Shown one piece after another: positions 1 to 7,703 of a stretch of 23,092 nucleotides of DNA. The number at the start of each line of letters is the position of its first letter. Position 1 is the stretch's first letter. A model generated the notes under the pieces. That model was given only the letters and a program-made list of their open reading frames with translations. It ran no database searches and was not told the origin of the DNA. Position numbers and translations under genes: made by a program. Source of the stretch: DASXMT01 sp036521415 (GTDB lineage Bacteria; Actinomycetota; Acidimicrobiia; Acidimicrobiales; RAAP-2); assembly GCA_036521415.1 (NCBI GenBank), contig DATDHU010000022.1, positions 1 to 23,092 on the forward strand. Reading direction: 5' to 3'.

Positions 1-106
1 CGTCACCGCCTCTCACCAGCGGAACCGACCAGCACGGAGCCCCTCGACGACCAGCTCATCCGACCATGCGGTGGCACGAGCGCAACCTGCCAGTACCGTG
101 AGGGTT

Positions 107-1465
107 ATGGAGCGTCGAATCTTCGGCCTGGAGAACGAGTACGGCGTGACCTGTACGCTCCGCGGGCAGCGTCGGCTCAGCCCCGACGAGGTGGCCCGCT
201 ACCTGTTCCGACGGGTGGTGAGCTGGGGGCGCTCATCCAACGTCTTCTTGGAGAACGGTGCTCGCCTCTACCTCGATGTGGGCAGCCACCCCGAATACGC
301 CACCCCGGAATGCGACGACATCGCCGAGCTGGTGGTCCACGACAAGGCGGGGGAGTGGATCCTGTCCCAGCTGGTAGAGGGGGCGGAGACCCGGCTGCGG
401 GAGGAGGGGATCCGGGGTGACATCTACCTGTTCAAGAACAACACCGACTCGGCCGGGAACTCGTACGGGTGCCACGAGAACTACCTGACCAGCCGGCGCG
501 ACGACTTTTCGCACTACACCGAGGTCCTGATCCCCTTCCTGGTCAGCCGGCAGATCTACTCGGGTGCGGGCAAGGTCCTCCAGACCGCCCGCGGGGCCGC
601 CTTTTGCCTGAGCCAGCGAGCCGAGCACATCTGGGAGGGCGTCTCGTCCGCCACGACCAGGAGTCGGCCCATCATCAACACCCGGGACGAGCCCCACGCC
701 GACGCCGAGAAGTACCGGCGTCTCCACGTCATCGTGGGCGACTCCAACATGAGCGAGTACGCCACCTACTTGAAGGTGGGCGCGACAAGCATCCTGTTGC
801 GGATGCTCGAGGATCCCCAGACCGTGCTCCGCGACCTCACCCTCGAGAACCCGATCCGGGCCATCCGGGAGATCAGCCACGACATTACCTGCCGGCGGCC
901 GGTCCGGTTGGCCAACGGGCGGGAGATGAGCGCACTCGACATCCAGTCCGAGTACCTGCAGCGGGCCATCAAGTTCCGGGACCGCCAGGGCCTCTCCCCC
1001 CAAGAGGACCGCGCTCTCGACATGTGGGAGCACTGCCTGAAGGGACTGGAGTCCGATCCGCTCAGCCTGCATCGGGAGTGCGACTGGGTGGCCAAGTACC
1101 GGCTGATCGACCAGTACCGGGCGCGCCACGAACTGGGCCTCTCCAGCCCGCGGGTGTCGCTGCTCGACCTGCAGTACCACGACGTGGACCGCAAGCGCGG
1201 TCTCTACTACCGCCTGCAGCGGCACGACCAGCTCGACCGCATCTGTGACGACGCCGACATCGTCAGCGCCATCTCGACGCCCCCCCAGACCACCAGGGCC
1301 CGGCTCCGCGGCGAGTTCGTCCGCCGGGCCAAGGAGCGCCGCCGCGACTTCACCGTCGACTGGGTGCACCTGAAGCTGAACGACCAGGCCCAGCGCACCG
1401 TGTTGCTCAAGGACCCGTTCAAGGCCAAGGACGACCGCGTGGAGAAGCTCATCGAGGGGCTCTAG
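107..1465 (+). CDS. pafA: Pup--protein ligase PafA
   Basis: PafA joins the C-terminal glutamate of the prokaryotic ubiquitin-like protein Pup to lysines of target proteins, using ATP, and so marks them for the actinobacterial proteasome. From the ATG at 107 the protein is 452 aa, the length I recall for mycobacterial PafA. Visible family signatures are GLENEYG near residue 7 (Glu9 is a metal/ATP ligand in the family), LYLDVGSHPEYAT with the catalytic-type Asp57, FKNNTDSAGNSYGCHENYL, and the central SATTRSRPIINTRDEPHADA. The open frame extends upstream to 71, but family alignment favours MERRIFG at 107. A -10-like TACCGT ends 7 bases before that ATG and the Shine-Dalgarno sequence is poor, so the message may be leaderless. 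The next gene is lepB. The pafB/pafC regulators that follow pafA in Mycobacterium are absent. Confidence 0.97.
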   Translation: MERRIFGLENEYGVTCTLRGQRRLSPDEVARYLFRRVVSWGRSSNVFLENGARLYLDVGSHPEYATPECDDIAELVVHDKAGEWILSQLVEGAETRLREEGIRGDIYLFKNNTDSAGNSYGCHENYLTSRRDDFSHYTEVLIPFLVSRQIYSGAGKVLQTARGAAFCLSQRAEHIWEGVSSATTRSRPIINTRDEPHADAEKYRRLHVIVGDSNMSEYATYLKVGATSILLRMLEDPQTVLRDLTLENPIRAIREISHDITCRRPVRLANGREMSALDIQSEYLQRAIKFRDRQGLSPQEDRALDMWEHCLKGLESDPLSLHRECDWVAKYRLIDQYRARHELGLSSPRVSLLDLQYHDVDRKRGLYYRLQRHDQLDRICDDADIVSAISTPPQTTRARLRGEFVRRAKERRRDFTVDWVHLKLNDQAQRTVLLKDPFKAKDDRVEKLIEGL

Positions 1466-1527
1466 GCGCGACCGCCGAGCACCCCGGTTGCCGGGCCGTG
1501 GGGTGCCTGCACTAGCCTCGGTGAGCC

Positions 1528-2235
1528 ATGGCCCCTGGAACTTCAGACTCGACCGGCGGGGACGCGCCGCTGCTCGCTCCAGGGGAGAGCGATCGAGCGG
1601 CCGCCACCGGAGTCGAGACCCAGGAGCCGCCGGCCGAAACGGGCGAGGTGGACGGGTCACCGCCTGGGGGCAGGACCAAGCGGCGCCGACGGGGCCGGTC
1701 GTGGCTGACCGAACTGGTCGTGATCGTGGTGGTCGTGCTCGGGGCCTCGTTCCTGGTGCGCACGTTCGTGGTGCAGACCTTCTACATCCCATCGGGGTCG
1801 ATGATCCCGACGCTCCAGGTCGGCGACCGGATCCTGGTCGACAAGCTCAGCTACCACCTGCACGGCGTGGGCCGCGGTGACATCGTGGTGTTCTCCAAGC
1901 CCCCCTTGGAACAGCAGAACATCAATGACCTGGTGAAACGGGTGATCGGGCTCCCGGGCGAGACGATCTCGTCGGTGGGCGGCGAGATCTACATCAACGG
2001 GAAGCGCCTGGCCGAGCCGTGGCTCCAGCCCGGGGTCAAATCCCTGCCCGGGCCCAACCCGGTGCCCTTCAACCTGGACAAACCGTACAAGATCCCGCCG
2101 GGGGAGTACTACGTCATGGGTGACAACCGGACCGATTCCGAGGACTCCCGATGGTTCGGGCCCATCCCCAGGTCGATCATCGTCGGGAGGGCGTTCATCC
2201 GCATCTGGCCCATCTCTCACATCGGCGGGCTCTGA
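1528..2235 (+). CDS. lepB: Signal peptidase I
   Basis: Type I signal peptidase (S26 family, Ser/Lys dyad) removes signal peptides from exported proteins at the outer face of the membrane. The 235-aa protein has a disordered Pro/Gly/acidic N-tail (about residues 1-48), a basic KRRRRGR stop-transfer segment, one membrane helix (about 60-82), then the catalytic domain. SGSMIPTL holds the likely nucleophile Ser91, LVKRVIGLPGE the general base Lys137, and MGDNRTDSEDSR (197-208) is the conserved box E. It lies 62 bases after pafA and just before the tat genes, so an export role fits its surroundings. The ATG at 1528 is preceded by TAGCCT at 1513-1518, which could place transcription initiation at or within a few bases of the start codon. 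Confidence 0.95.
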   Translation: MAPGTSDSTGGDAPLLAPGESDRAAATGVETQEPPAETGEVDGSPPGGRTKRRRRGRSWLTELVVIVVVVLGASFLVRTFVVQTFYIPSGSMIPTLQVGDRILVDKLSYHLHGVGRGDIVVFSKPPLEQQNINDLVKRVIGLPGETISSVGGEIYINGKRLAEPWLQPGVKSLPGPNPVPFNLDKPYKIPPGEYYVMGDNRTDSEDSRWFGPIPRSIIVGRAFIRIWPISHIGGL

Positions 2236-2269
2236 CCGGAGCGGGGATGCGCCGGTACACTTGACGACC

Positions 2270-2734
2270 GTGCCCTTCCTTAGCCCGGCGAAGCTGCTGG
2301 TGATCCTCGTTGTGGCGCTGATCGTGCTCGGACCGGACAAGCTTCCCCGCGTGGCCAAGCAGATCGGGGGCCTGTGGGGCGACTTCCGCAAATTCCGCGA
2401 ACGGCTCGAGGCCGACGTGCGGGGCTCGTTCCCCGACTTGCCCTCCTCGGACAAGATCGCCCAAGCCGTCCGCTCGCCCCTGAACTTCCTCGACGACCTG
2501 GCCTCGGCCGACTCGACCGAGAACAATGCCATCGGGACGACATCCGTGACCATCGACGGTTCCGAATCAAGCGAGGAACACGACGGTGAGGTCCAATCCT
2601 CGCCGGGCTCGAACCGACCGGCCGGGGTGGTGCACGCCTCCACCCCGACCGTCTCGATCGCAGTACCGGGTGGGGTCAGCCACGAGGTCCGTGACGCCGG
2701 CCCGGTGGTCGCCGACGACCCCGGCATGAACTGA
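2270..2734 (+). CDS. tatB: Sec-independent (twin-arginine) translocase subunit TatA/TatB
   Basis: Small single-pass subunit of the twin-arginine translocase, which exports folded proteins. From the GTG at 2270 it is 154 aa: a short N-terminal membrane helix (LLVILVVALIVLG, about residues 9-21), the hinge motif LGPDKLP, and an amphipathic helix (KQIGGLWGDFRKFRERLEAD), followed by a long polar, probably disordered tail. The Gly-Pro hinge is more TatB-like than the FGAKKLP seen in many TatA proteins, but one subunit may do both jobs, so the symbol is tentative. The frame is open further upstream inside lepB, but the fold starts at VPFLSPAKLL. There is no Shine-Dalgarno. TACACT at 2256-2261 with CTGACC 18 bases upstream fits a leaderless transcript. 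tatC follows after 37 bases. Confidence 0.87.
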   Translation: MPFLSPAKLLVILVVALIVLGPDKLPRVAKQIGGLWGDFRKFRERLEADVRGSFPDLPSSDKIAQAVRSPLNFLDDLASADSTENNAIGTTSVTIDGSESSEEHDGEVQSSPGSNRPAGVVHASTPTVSIAVPGGVSHEVRDAGPVVADDPGMN

Positions 2735-2771
2735 CCCGTCGCCAGCGCGGACGGGACGAGGACCCACGGTC

Positions 2772-3572
2772 ATGGCCATCACACTGAAACGGCGAAACGA
2801 GGCCGGGCACCCCACCGACTCGATGACGCTCGTCGAGCACCTGACCGAGCTCCGGCGACGCGTCCTGGTCTGCGCGGTGGCGTTCGTCGTGGCCGCCACG
2901 GTGGCCTTCCTGCTCTACAACTACATCCTGTCCTTTTTGAAGCATCCCTACTGCCAGGTCAATGCCAATCACTGCAGCCTGTATGTGACCAGCCCCCTGG
3001 ACGGCCTCTCCCTCCGGATAAAGATCTCCGCCTACGGGGGGCTCTTCCTGGCCTCCCCGGTCATCCTGTGGGAGCTCTGGCGGTTCATCACGCCGGGGCT
3101 GCACCCCAAGGAGAAGAAGTACGCCATCCCGTTCATCGTCTCCTCGATCCTCCTGTTCGCGCTGGGCTGCCTCGTGGCCTATTACACCTTCCCCCATGCG
3201 CTCCAGTTCCTCGACCACATCGGCGGACCGAGCCTCCAGCAGATCTACAACCCCAACAGCTACTTGAGCCTCATCCTCTTGCTGATGACGATTTTCGGGC
3301 TCACCTTCGAGTTCCCCGTCCTGTTGATCTCGCTCGAGATAGCCGGGGTCCTCAGCCCCCAGACGCTCGGCCGGTGGCGGCGCTGGGCCATCGTGGCCAT
3401 CGTGGTGGTGGCCGGGGTGGTCACCCCCAGCTCCGATCCCTTCTCGATGCTGGCCATGGCCGTGCCCCTGTACGTCTTCTACGAGTTATCCATCGTCGTG
3501 GGGAAGGTTCTCGGACGGCGATCAACCGGTGAGCCGGTCAGCGAGATCGAGACGCCGACCGGGAGCCAGTAA
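2772..3572 (+). CDS. tatC: Twin-arginine translocase subunit TatC
   Basis: TatC is the multispanning receptor that binds the twin-arginine signal peptide. The 266-aa protein has six predicted membrane helices. Landmarks are the cytoplasmic MTLVEHLTELRRR (about residues 18-30), the SPLDGLSLRIKIS segment, LWELWRFITPGLHPKEKK with the acidic residue matching the functionally important first-loop Glu of the family, TFEFPVLL, and VVTPSSDPFS before the last helices. A purine-rich GGACGAGG at 2754-2761 precedes the ATG at 2772. It follows the TatA/B gene, completing a minimal Tat system. Its TAA stop (3570-3572) lies inside the sequence GTAA, where the helicase gene would be expected to start. Confidence 0.97.
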   Translation: MAITLKRRNEAGHPTDSMTLVEHLTELRRRVLVCAVAFVVAATVAFLLYNYILSFLKHPYCQVNANHCSLYVTSPLDGLSLRIKISAYGGLFLASPVILWELWRFITPGLHPKEKKYAIPFIVSSILLFALGCLVAYYTFPHALQFLDHIGGPSLQQIYNPNSYLSLILLLMTIFGLTFEFPVLLISLEIAGVLSPQTLGRWRRWAIVAIVVVAGVVTPSSDPFSMLAMAVPLYVFYELSIVVGKVLGRRSTGEPVSEIETPTGSQ

Positions 3573-5599
3573 CGGACATCGCACCCGCAGTCAGGGACAC
3601 GTTCCTCCACGGACTCGGCTTCCCGCCCGACCCCTACCAGCTCGAGGCGATGGATGCGGTTGACGCCGGTCGCTCGGTCCTCGTGTCCGCGCCCACCGGG
3701 TCGGGGAAGACGGTGGTGGCCGAGTACGCGGTGGCCCGAGCCATCGCCCAGGGCGGCAAGGCCTTCTACACCACCCCGCTCAAGGCCCTCTCCAACCAGA
3801 AGTTCGGTGACCTCGCGGCCCGCTACGGGAACGACCGGGTCGGCCTCCTGACCGGCGACGTCTCCCACCAGCCCCACGCGCCGGTGGTGGTCATGACCAC
3901 CGAGGTACTGCGGAACATGCTCTTCGCCCGCTCCAGGGTGCTCGAGGGTCTGGCCGTCGTCGTGCTGGACGAGGTCCACTACCTCCAGGACCCCTACCGG
4001 GGATCGGTGTGGGAAGAGGTGCTCGTGCTCACGCCTCGCACCGTCACCTTCGTCTGCCTCTCGGCCACGGTGGCCAACGCCGAAGACTTCGGCGCCTGGC
4101 TGACGTCGGTGCGGGGCCCGACCCGGGTCGTGGTGGAGACGCACCGGCCTGTCACCCTGCACCACCACTACGCGGTGGCCGAACGGGGGCGCGACGGCCT
4201 CAGCGTCATCCCCCTGCTGACCGACGGGCGGCCGAACCGGGAGGGGATGGCGCTCGACGAGCGGCGACGGCGCAACCCGCGTCATCGCTTCCGGGCCCCG
4301 CAGCGCACCGAGGTGGCCGAGTACCTGGCGGCCAACGGCATGCTGCCCGCCATCACCTTCATCTTCAGCCGGGCCGCCTGTGACGACGCCACCCAACAGT
4401 GCCTCCGCGACGGGCTCCGCCTGACCACCTCGGAGGAGCGGGGCCGGATCCGGGAGATGACCGAGGCGGCGGTGGAGGGTCTGTCCGACGACGACCTCCG
4501 CACCCTCGGCTATGGGCCGTGGTCGGCCGCGCTCGAGGCGGGCATCGCCCCCCATCACGCTGGCCTGGTCCCGGCCTTTCGGCAAGCGGTCGAGTCGTGC
4601 TTTTCGGCCGGCCTGTTGAAAGTGGTGTTCGCCACCGAGACGCTGGCCTTGGGGATCAACATGCCCGCCCGCACCGTGGTGGTCGAGCGCTTTGCCAAGT
4701 TCCGGGGCTCGGAGACCTCGCCCCTTACCTCAGGTGAGTACCAACAATTGACCGGCCGGGCCGGCCGGCGCGGCATCGACACTGTCGGTCACGCCATGAT
4801 CCTCTACTCGGTGGCGACCACCTTCACCACCGTGGCCCGAATTGCCGCCGCCCCTCCGCCCGATCTCCGCTCGTCGTTTCACCCCACCTACAACCTGGCC
4901 GTCAACCTTGTCCGCCGGTGGTCCGAGGAGGAGGCCCACGACCTCCTGCGCTCCTCCTACGGGCAGTGGCAGGCGTCCTCGGGATCGGTCTCCCTCCCAG
5001 CCCAGCTCGACCGGCGGCTGGCCGTCCTCGGCTCGCGCCGGTATGTCGACGGTTGGCGGCTCACCGAGGCCGGAGCGGGCCTGGCCGCCATATACCACGA
5101 GTGCGACCTCCTGGTGGCCGAGGGCCTGCGCCATGGCCTCTTCGACGGCCTCTCACCCTCCCGCCTGGCCGGGGTGGTCTCCGGCGTGACCTTCGAGGCC
5201 CGGCGTCGGGAGGCTGAACCCCCCCTCCCGAAGGACCGGATCAGTGCCGAGCGGCTCACCGCCCTGGGCGAGCTGGCCCAGGACCTGCAGGCCGAGGAAC
5301 GCCGCCACCGCCTGCCCCGGACCCGGCGGCCGGACCCCGGGCTGGCCCGATCGGTCACCCGGTGGGCGGAGGGCGGGCTGCTCTCCTCGGTGCTCGCCGA
5401 CTGCGAGGTGGCCCCAGGCGACTTCGTCCGCAACGTACGCCAGCTCATCGACCTGCTCCGCCAGTTGGCCCAGGTGGCGCCGTCGCCCTCGACGGCCGAG
5501 GCCGCCGAGCTGGCCGTCGGCCTGCTCCGTCGAGGGGTGGTGGCGGCCAACGACCCGGCCGTCTGGGGATCCGCCACTGACCCGGCTCCCCGGCCGTAA
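3569..5599 (+). CDS. Ski2/HelY-type DEAD/DEAH-box helicase, unusual start
   Basis: ATP-dependent superfamily 2 helicase related to actinobacterial HelY and eukaryotic Ski2/Mtr4, probably acting on RNA. Counting from the first canonical start (ATG 3650): Walker A APTGSGKT (14-21), DEVH (107-110), SAT (138-140), motif VI GRAGRRG near residue 370, and a C-terminal DSHCT-like helical domain (about 480-640, GDFVRNVRQLIDLLRQLA). At about 650-676 aa it is shorter than mycobacterial HelY (about 900 aa as I recall). The Q-motif-like FPPDPYQLEAMDAVDAG begins upstream of 3650, so the gene really starts earlier. No ATG, GTG, TTG or CTG lies in frame between the stop at 3530 and 3650. The coordinates given start at GTA 3569, where a GTG would make a normal four-base overlap with the tatC stop. 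Confidence 0.9.
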   Translation, partial: VTDIAPAVRDTFLHGLGFPPDPYQLEAMDAVDAGRSVLVSAPTGSGKTVVAEYAVARAIAQGGKAFYTTPLKALSNQKFGDLAARYGNDRVGLLTGDVSHQPHAPVVVMTTEVLRNMLFARSRVLEGLAVVVLDEVHYLQDPYRGSVWEEVLVLTPRTVTFVCLSATVANAEDFGAWLTSVRGPTRVVVETHRPVTLHHHYAVAERGRDGLSVIPLLTDGRPNREGMALDERRRRNPRHRFRAPQRTEVAEYLAANGMLPAITFIFSRAACDDATQQCLRDGLRLTTSEERGRIREMTEAAVEGLSDDDLRTLGYGPWSAALEAGIAPHHAGLVPAFRQAVESCFSAGLLKVVFATETLALGINMPARTVVVERFAKFRGSETSPLTSGEYQQLTGRAGRRGIDTVGHAMILYSVATTFTTVARIAAAPPPDLRSSFHPTYNLAVNLVRRWSEEEAHDLLRSSYGQWQASSGSVSLPAQLDRRLAVLGSRRYVDGWRLTEAGAGLAAIYHECDLLVAEGLRHGLFDGLSPSRLAGVVSGVTFEARRREAEPPLPKDRISAERLTALGELAQDLQAEERRHRLPRTRRPDPGLARSVTRWAEGGLLSSVLADCEVAPGDFVRNVRQLIDLLRQLAQVAPSPSTAEAAELAVGLLRRGVVAANDPAVWGSATDPAPRP

Positions 5600-5611
5600 T
5601 GTGAACCGGGC

Positions 5612-7258
5612 ATGTTTCCCTACGCCATCGAGACGTTCACCTCCGCAGAGGAGGACATCCTCCGGCGCTACTGCACAAACCTGCACCTCCCCGTCTTCGC
5701 CCTGGTCAACCTGCCCGAAGTGGTCAAAGGGGCTCTGTTCGCCCGCTACTCGCGCTCGCCCAAGAGCCTCCGTCGGCTGTTCCTCGACGAGTTCGTGGGG
5801 GAACTGGACATCACCGGCGATGCCACGGTGGACGCCACCGTCGGCCTCAAGCGGGCCGAGGACCTCTACGAGAGGGTGTTTCTCGAGTACGGCGACGATT
5901 CGGTGGCCCAACTGGGCGGTGTCCACCTGGCCTGCGAGCAGGCCTCCAACGTCCTGACCAAGGTGCTCGAGCGGGGCCGCCTCATGGCCTACCTGGAGCA
6001 ATCCACCCGTTACATCGCCTACGACAGCCGTCTGAGCACCGGTCACTACCGCTATTGCCGGGATCCCGGGCTACTCGAGTCCCCGCTCGGGGCCAAGTAC
6101 GTGGGCGAAATGGACCGCATGTTCGACACCTACGGCGAGCTCCTGGGCGAGGTACAGGCCTGGCTGACCCGGCGGCATCCCCGCCGGACCGGCGATTCCG
6201 ACTTCGTCCACCGCCGGGCGGTGCGGGCCAAGGCGCTCGATGCCCTACGCGGCCTGCTGCCGGCCGGGTCGCTCTCGAACCTGGGCATCTACGGGACGGG
6301 GCAGTCCTACGAGATGCTGCTGCTCCGCATGCGCTCGCACCCGCTCCCTGAGGCCCGCAGCTACGCGGCCATGATGCTCGACGAGCTGCGAAAGGTCATC
6401 CCGTCGTTCCTCCAGCGGGTCGACCGGCCCGAACGGGGTGGGGAGTGGTCGAGGTACCTCGAGCAGGTACGGGACGACACCGCTCGCACGGTGGAGCGCT
6501 TCTTTCCCGACCTGGCCGAGCCGACGGCCGGCGGGACCGGGCCCACCGGCGCGCCCTCGGTCGACCTGGTCGACTTCGATCCCGACGGCGAGGAGAAGGT
6601 CATCGCCGCCATCTGCTATCCCCATACCTCTGCGTCGGAATCGGAGATCCTGCGTCGAGTGCGCGGGCTCAGCGCAGACGAACGGCGGTCGCTGGTCCTC
6701 AGCTACGTGGGGGACCGGTCCAACCGTCGCCATCGGCCGGGACGGGCCTTCGAGCGGACGTCCTATCGCTTCGACGTGGTGACCGACTACGGCGCCTTCC
6801 GGGACCTGCAGCGTCACCGGATGCTGACCATCGAGTGGCAGCCGCTCGGTCCATCACTCGGCTACGACGTACCCGACGTCGTCGACGAGGCCGGCGTGGC
6901 CGGGCGGTACATTGCTTCGTTGGAGCGCTCCCGCGAGCTCCATGAAGTGCTGGCCCCGGAGTTCCCGGTGGAGTCGGCCTACGCCGTCGCCTTGGCCTAC
7001 CGCATCCGCTACTCGATGCACATAAACGCGCGCTCGGCCATGCACGTGGTGGAGCTGCGCTCGAGCCCCCAGGGCCATCCTGCCTACCGATGGGTGGCCC
7101 AGGAGATGCACCGGTTGATCGCGGAGCGAGCCGGGCACCGTCTTTTGGCCGAGGCCATGTCACACGTCGACTACGGGGAGCCCGAACTCGAGCGGTTGGA
7201 GTCCGAGCGCCGCGCCGAGACCCGACGGACGGCGGGCAGAATTCCTTCACCACCCTGA
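5612..7258 (+). CDS. Two-domain ThyX-like (FAD-dependent thymidylate synthase superfamily) protein
   Basis: A 548-aa protein made of two Thy1/ThyX-like halves, against roughly 220-250 aa for a normal single-domain ThyX. ThyX makes dTMP from dUMP with methylene-tetrahydrofolate and FAD, and its signature is RHRxxSxNExSxR. Half one (about 1-300) reads RGRLMAYLEQSTR at 121-133, keeping the outer Arg residues and E-S-R but losing His, Ser and Asn. Half two (about 320-540) keeps RHR at 401-403 followed by LT, but loses the NExSxR part. Typical C-terminal ThyX segments are seen in both halves (SNLGIYGTGQSYEMLLLRMRS; INARSAMHVVELRSS). Whether it is an active synthase cannot be decided from sequence. 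The ATG at 5612 follows the helicase stop by 12 bases, with a -10-like TAATGT at 5597-5602. Confidence 0.85.
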   Translation: MFPYAIETFTSAEEDILRRYCTNLHLPVFALVNLPEVVKGALFARYSRSPKSLRRLFLDEFVGELDITGDATVDATVGLKRAEDLYERVFLEYGDDSVAQLGGVHLACEQASNVLTKVLERGRLMAYLEQSTRYIAYDSRLSTGHYRYCRDPGLLESPLGAKYVGEMDRMFDTYGELLGEVQAWLTRRHPRRTGDSDFVHRRAVRAKALDALRGLLPAGSLSNLGIYGTGQSYEMLLLRMRSHPLPEARSYAAMMLDELRKVIPSFLQRVDRPERGGEWSRYLEQVRDDTARTVERFFPDLAEPTAGGTGPTGAPSVDLVDFDPDGEEKVIAAICYPHTSASESEILRRVRGLSADERRSLVLSYVGDRSNRRHRPGRAFERTSYRFDVVTDYGAFRDLQRHRMLTIEWQPLGPSLGYDVPDVVDEAGVAGRYIASLERSRELHEVLAPEFPVESAYAVALAYRIRYSMHINARSAMHVVELRSSPQGHPAYRWVAQEMHRLIAERAGHRLLAEAMSHVDYGEPELERLESERRAETRRTAGRIPSPP

Positions 7259-7304
7259 CCAGGGGGACAGGGGGACGCCGCTGGTCACGGCGGAGAAAAG
7301 TCGC

Positions 7305-7335
7305 TTGACGACGCCCCCGACCCATGGCCTATCGT
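7305..7335 (+). promoter_or_regulatory. Putative sigma-70-type promoter of the structured intergenic region
   Basis: TTGACG (7305-7310) and TATCGT (7330-7335, fitting the actinobacterial -10 form TANNNT) are separated by 19 bases, slightly long. Initiation would fall near 7341-7344, about 360 bases before the DUF4193 start codon. Prediction by pattern only. Confidence 0.4.
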
Positions 7336-7340
7336 TCGCC

Positions 7341-7641
7341 CCAGTCCCAGTTACCCTACGGAAGCATCGTGCGAGCCTGCATCGCCGAGACGATCCGCCG
7401 GGGGGATGCTGTGAGAGGCGGAGGGAGGCCTTGGGGTTCGAGTAGAGAACGCTTCTTCGGGACCGGCGGCGTGTGCCACTGGAGCGGGGAAATGGTGCCA
7501 AAGAACCCCGGGCCCTGCCGCCTGGACGAAGTAGTAGACCAACCGTCGCCTGGTCGTTGACGGCCCCGGCCCATGTGGCTTCGGTATCGGTTGGAACCGT
7601 TCCCAATGCCTTCGAGTCGCCTTCTGTCAGGCACGACTCGA
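7341..7641 (+). ncRNA. Candidate structured RNA or long 5' leader
   Basis: The stretch 7259-7703 has no convincing gene but contains consecutive inverted repeats. AGCATC 7363-7368 pairs with GATGCT 7405-7410. A long hairpin pairs 7416-7425 (AGGCGGAGGG) with 7513-7523 (one bulged G), and 7430-7439 with 7503-7512, including perfect GGGGTTC/GAACCCC, giving about 20 pairs around a 63-base apical region. CCGTC 7543-7547 pairs with GACGG 7559-7563. TCGAGTCG 7612-7619 pairs with CGACTCGA 7634-7641, with an inner CCT/AGG. A promoter-like site lies just upstream. I compared it by eye with RNase P RNA, tmRNA, SRP RNA, 6S RNA and the cobalamin, FMN, TPP, SAM and c-di-AMP riboswitches and found no match. 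It could be a separate small RNA or a regulatory leader of the DUF4193 gene. Confidence 0.4.
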
Positions 7642-7668
7642 CCTGTACGAACGCTGCTCTGGACCGTC

Positions 7669-7674
7669 TATGCT
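7669..7674 (+). promoter_or_regulatory. Possible proximal -10 box for the DUF4193 gene
   Basis: TATGCT matches TANNNT and lies 29 bases before the ATG at 7704, with a GAAGGG ribosome binding site at 7693-7698. No good -35 hexamer is seen at the right distance. The 8-base-arm hairpin at 7612-7641 ends just upstream. Confidence 0.3.
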
Positions 7675-7703
7675 CCCGCCCAACTCACCATTGAAGGGCC
7701 GAT

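Noticed and set aside
3..101. Open frame at the left edge ending just before pafA, possibly the tail of an upstream gene such as a proteasome subunit
   Set aside because: The 32 residues visible do not match a family I know, and the other forward frames are open too, so a partial gene cannot be supported.
233..1792. Long open frame on the reverse strand across pafA and lepB
   Set aside because: It lies opposite two confidently identified genes and its composition is that of a mirrored GC-rich codon pattern. No domain is visible.
7433..7450. GGGTTCGAG, which looks like a tRNA or tmRNA T-loop
   Set aside because: The bases after the loop do not close the required five-pair T stem. They pair instead with 7503-7509, and no acceptor stem or CCA end is present.
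7475..7515. GCCACTG and AGAACCCCGG, reminiscent of cobalamin riboswitch and RNase P RNA elements
   Set aside because: The other required conserved elements of both RNAs are absent, and the order and spacing do not fit.
7324..7560. 78-codon forward open frame in the DUF4193 upstream region
   Set aside because: Its start overlaps the likely -10 box, there is no ribosome binding site, codon third positions are not gene-like, and strong hairpins explain the region better.
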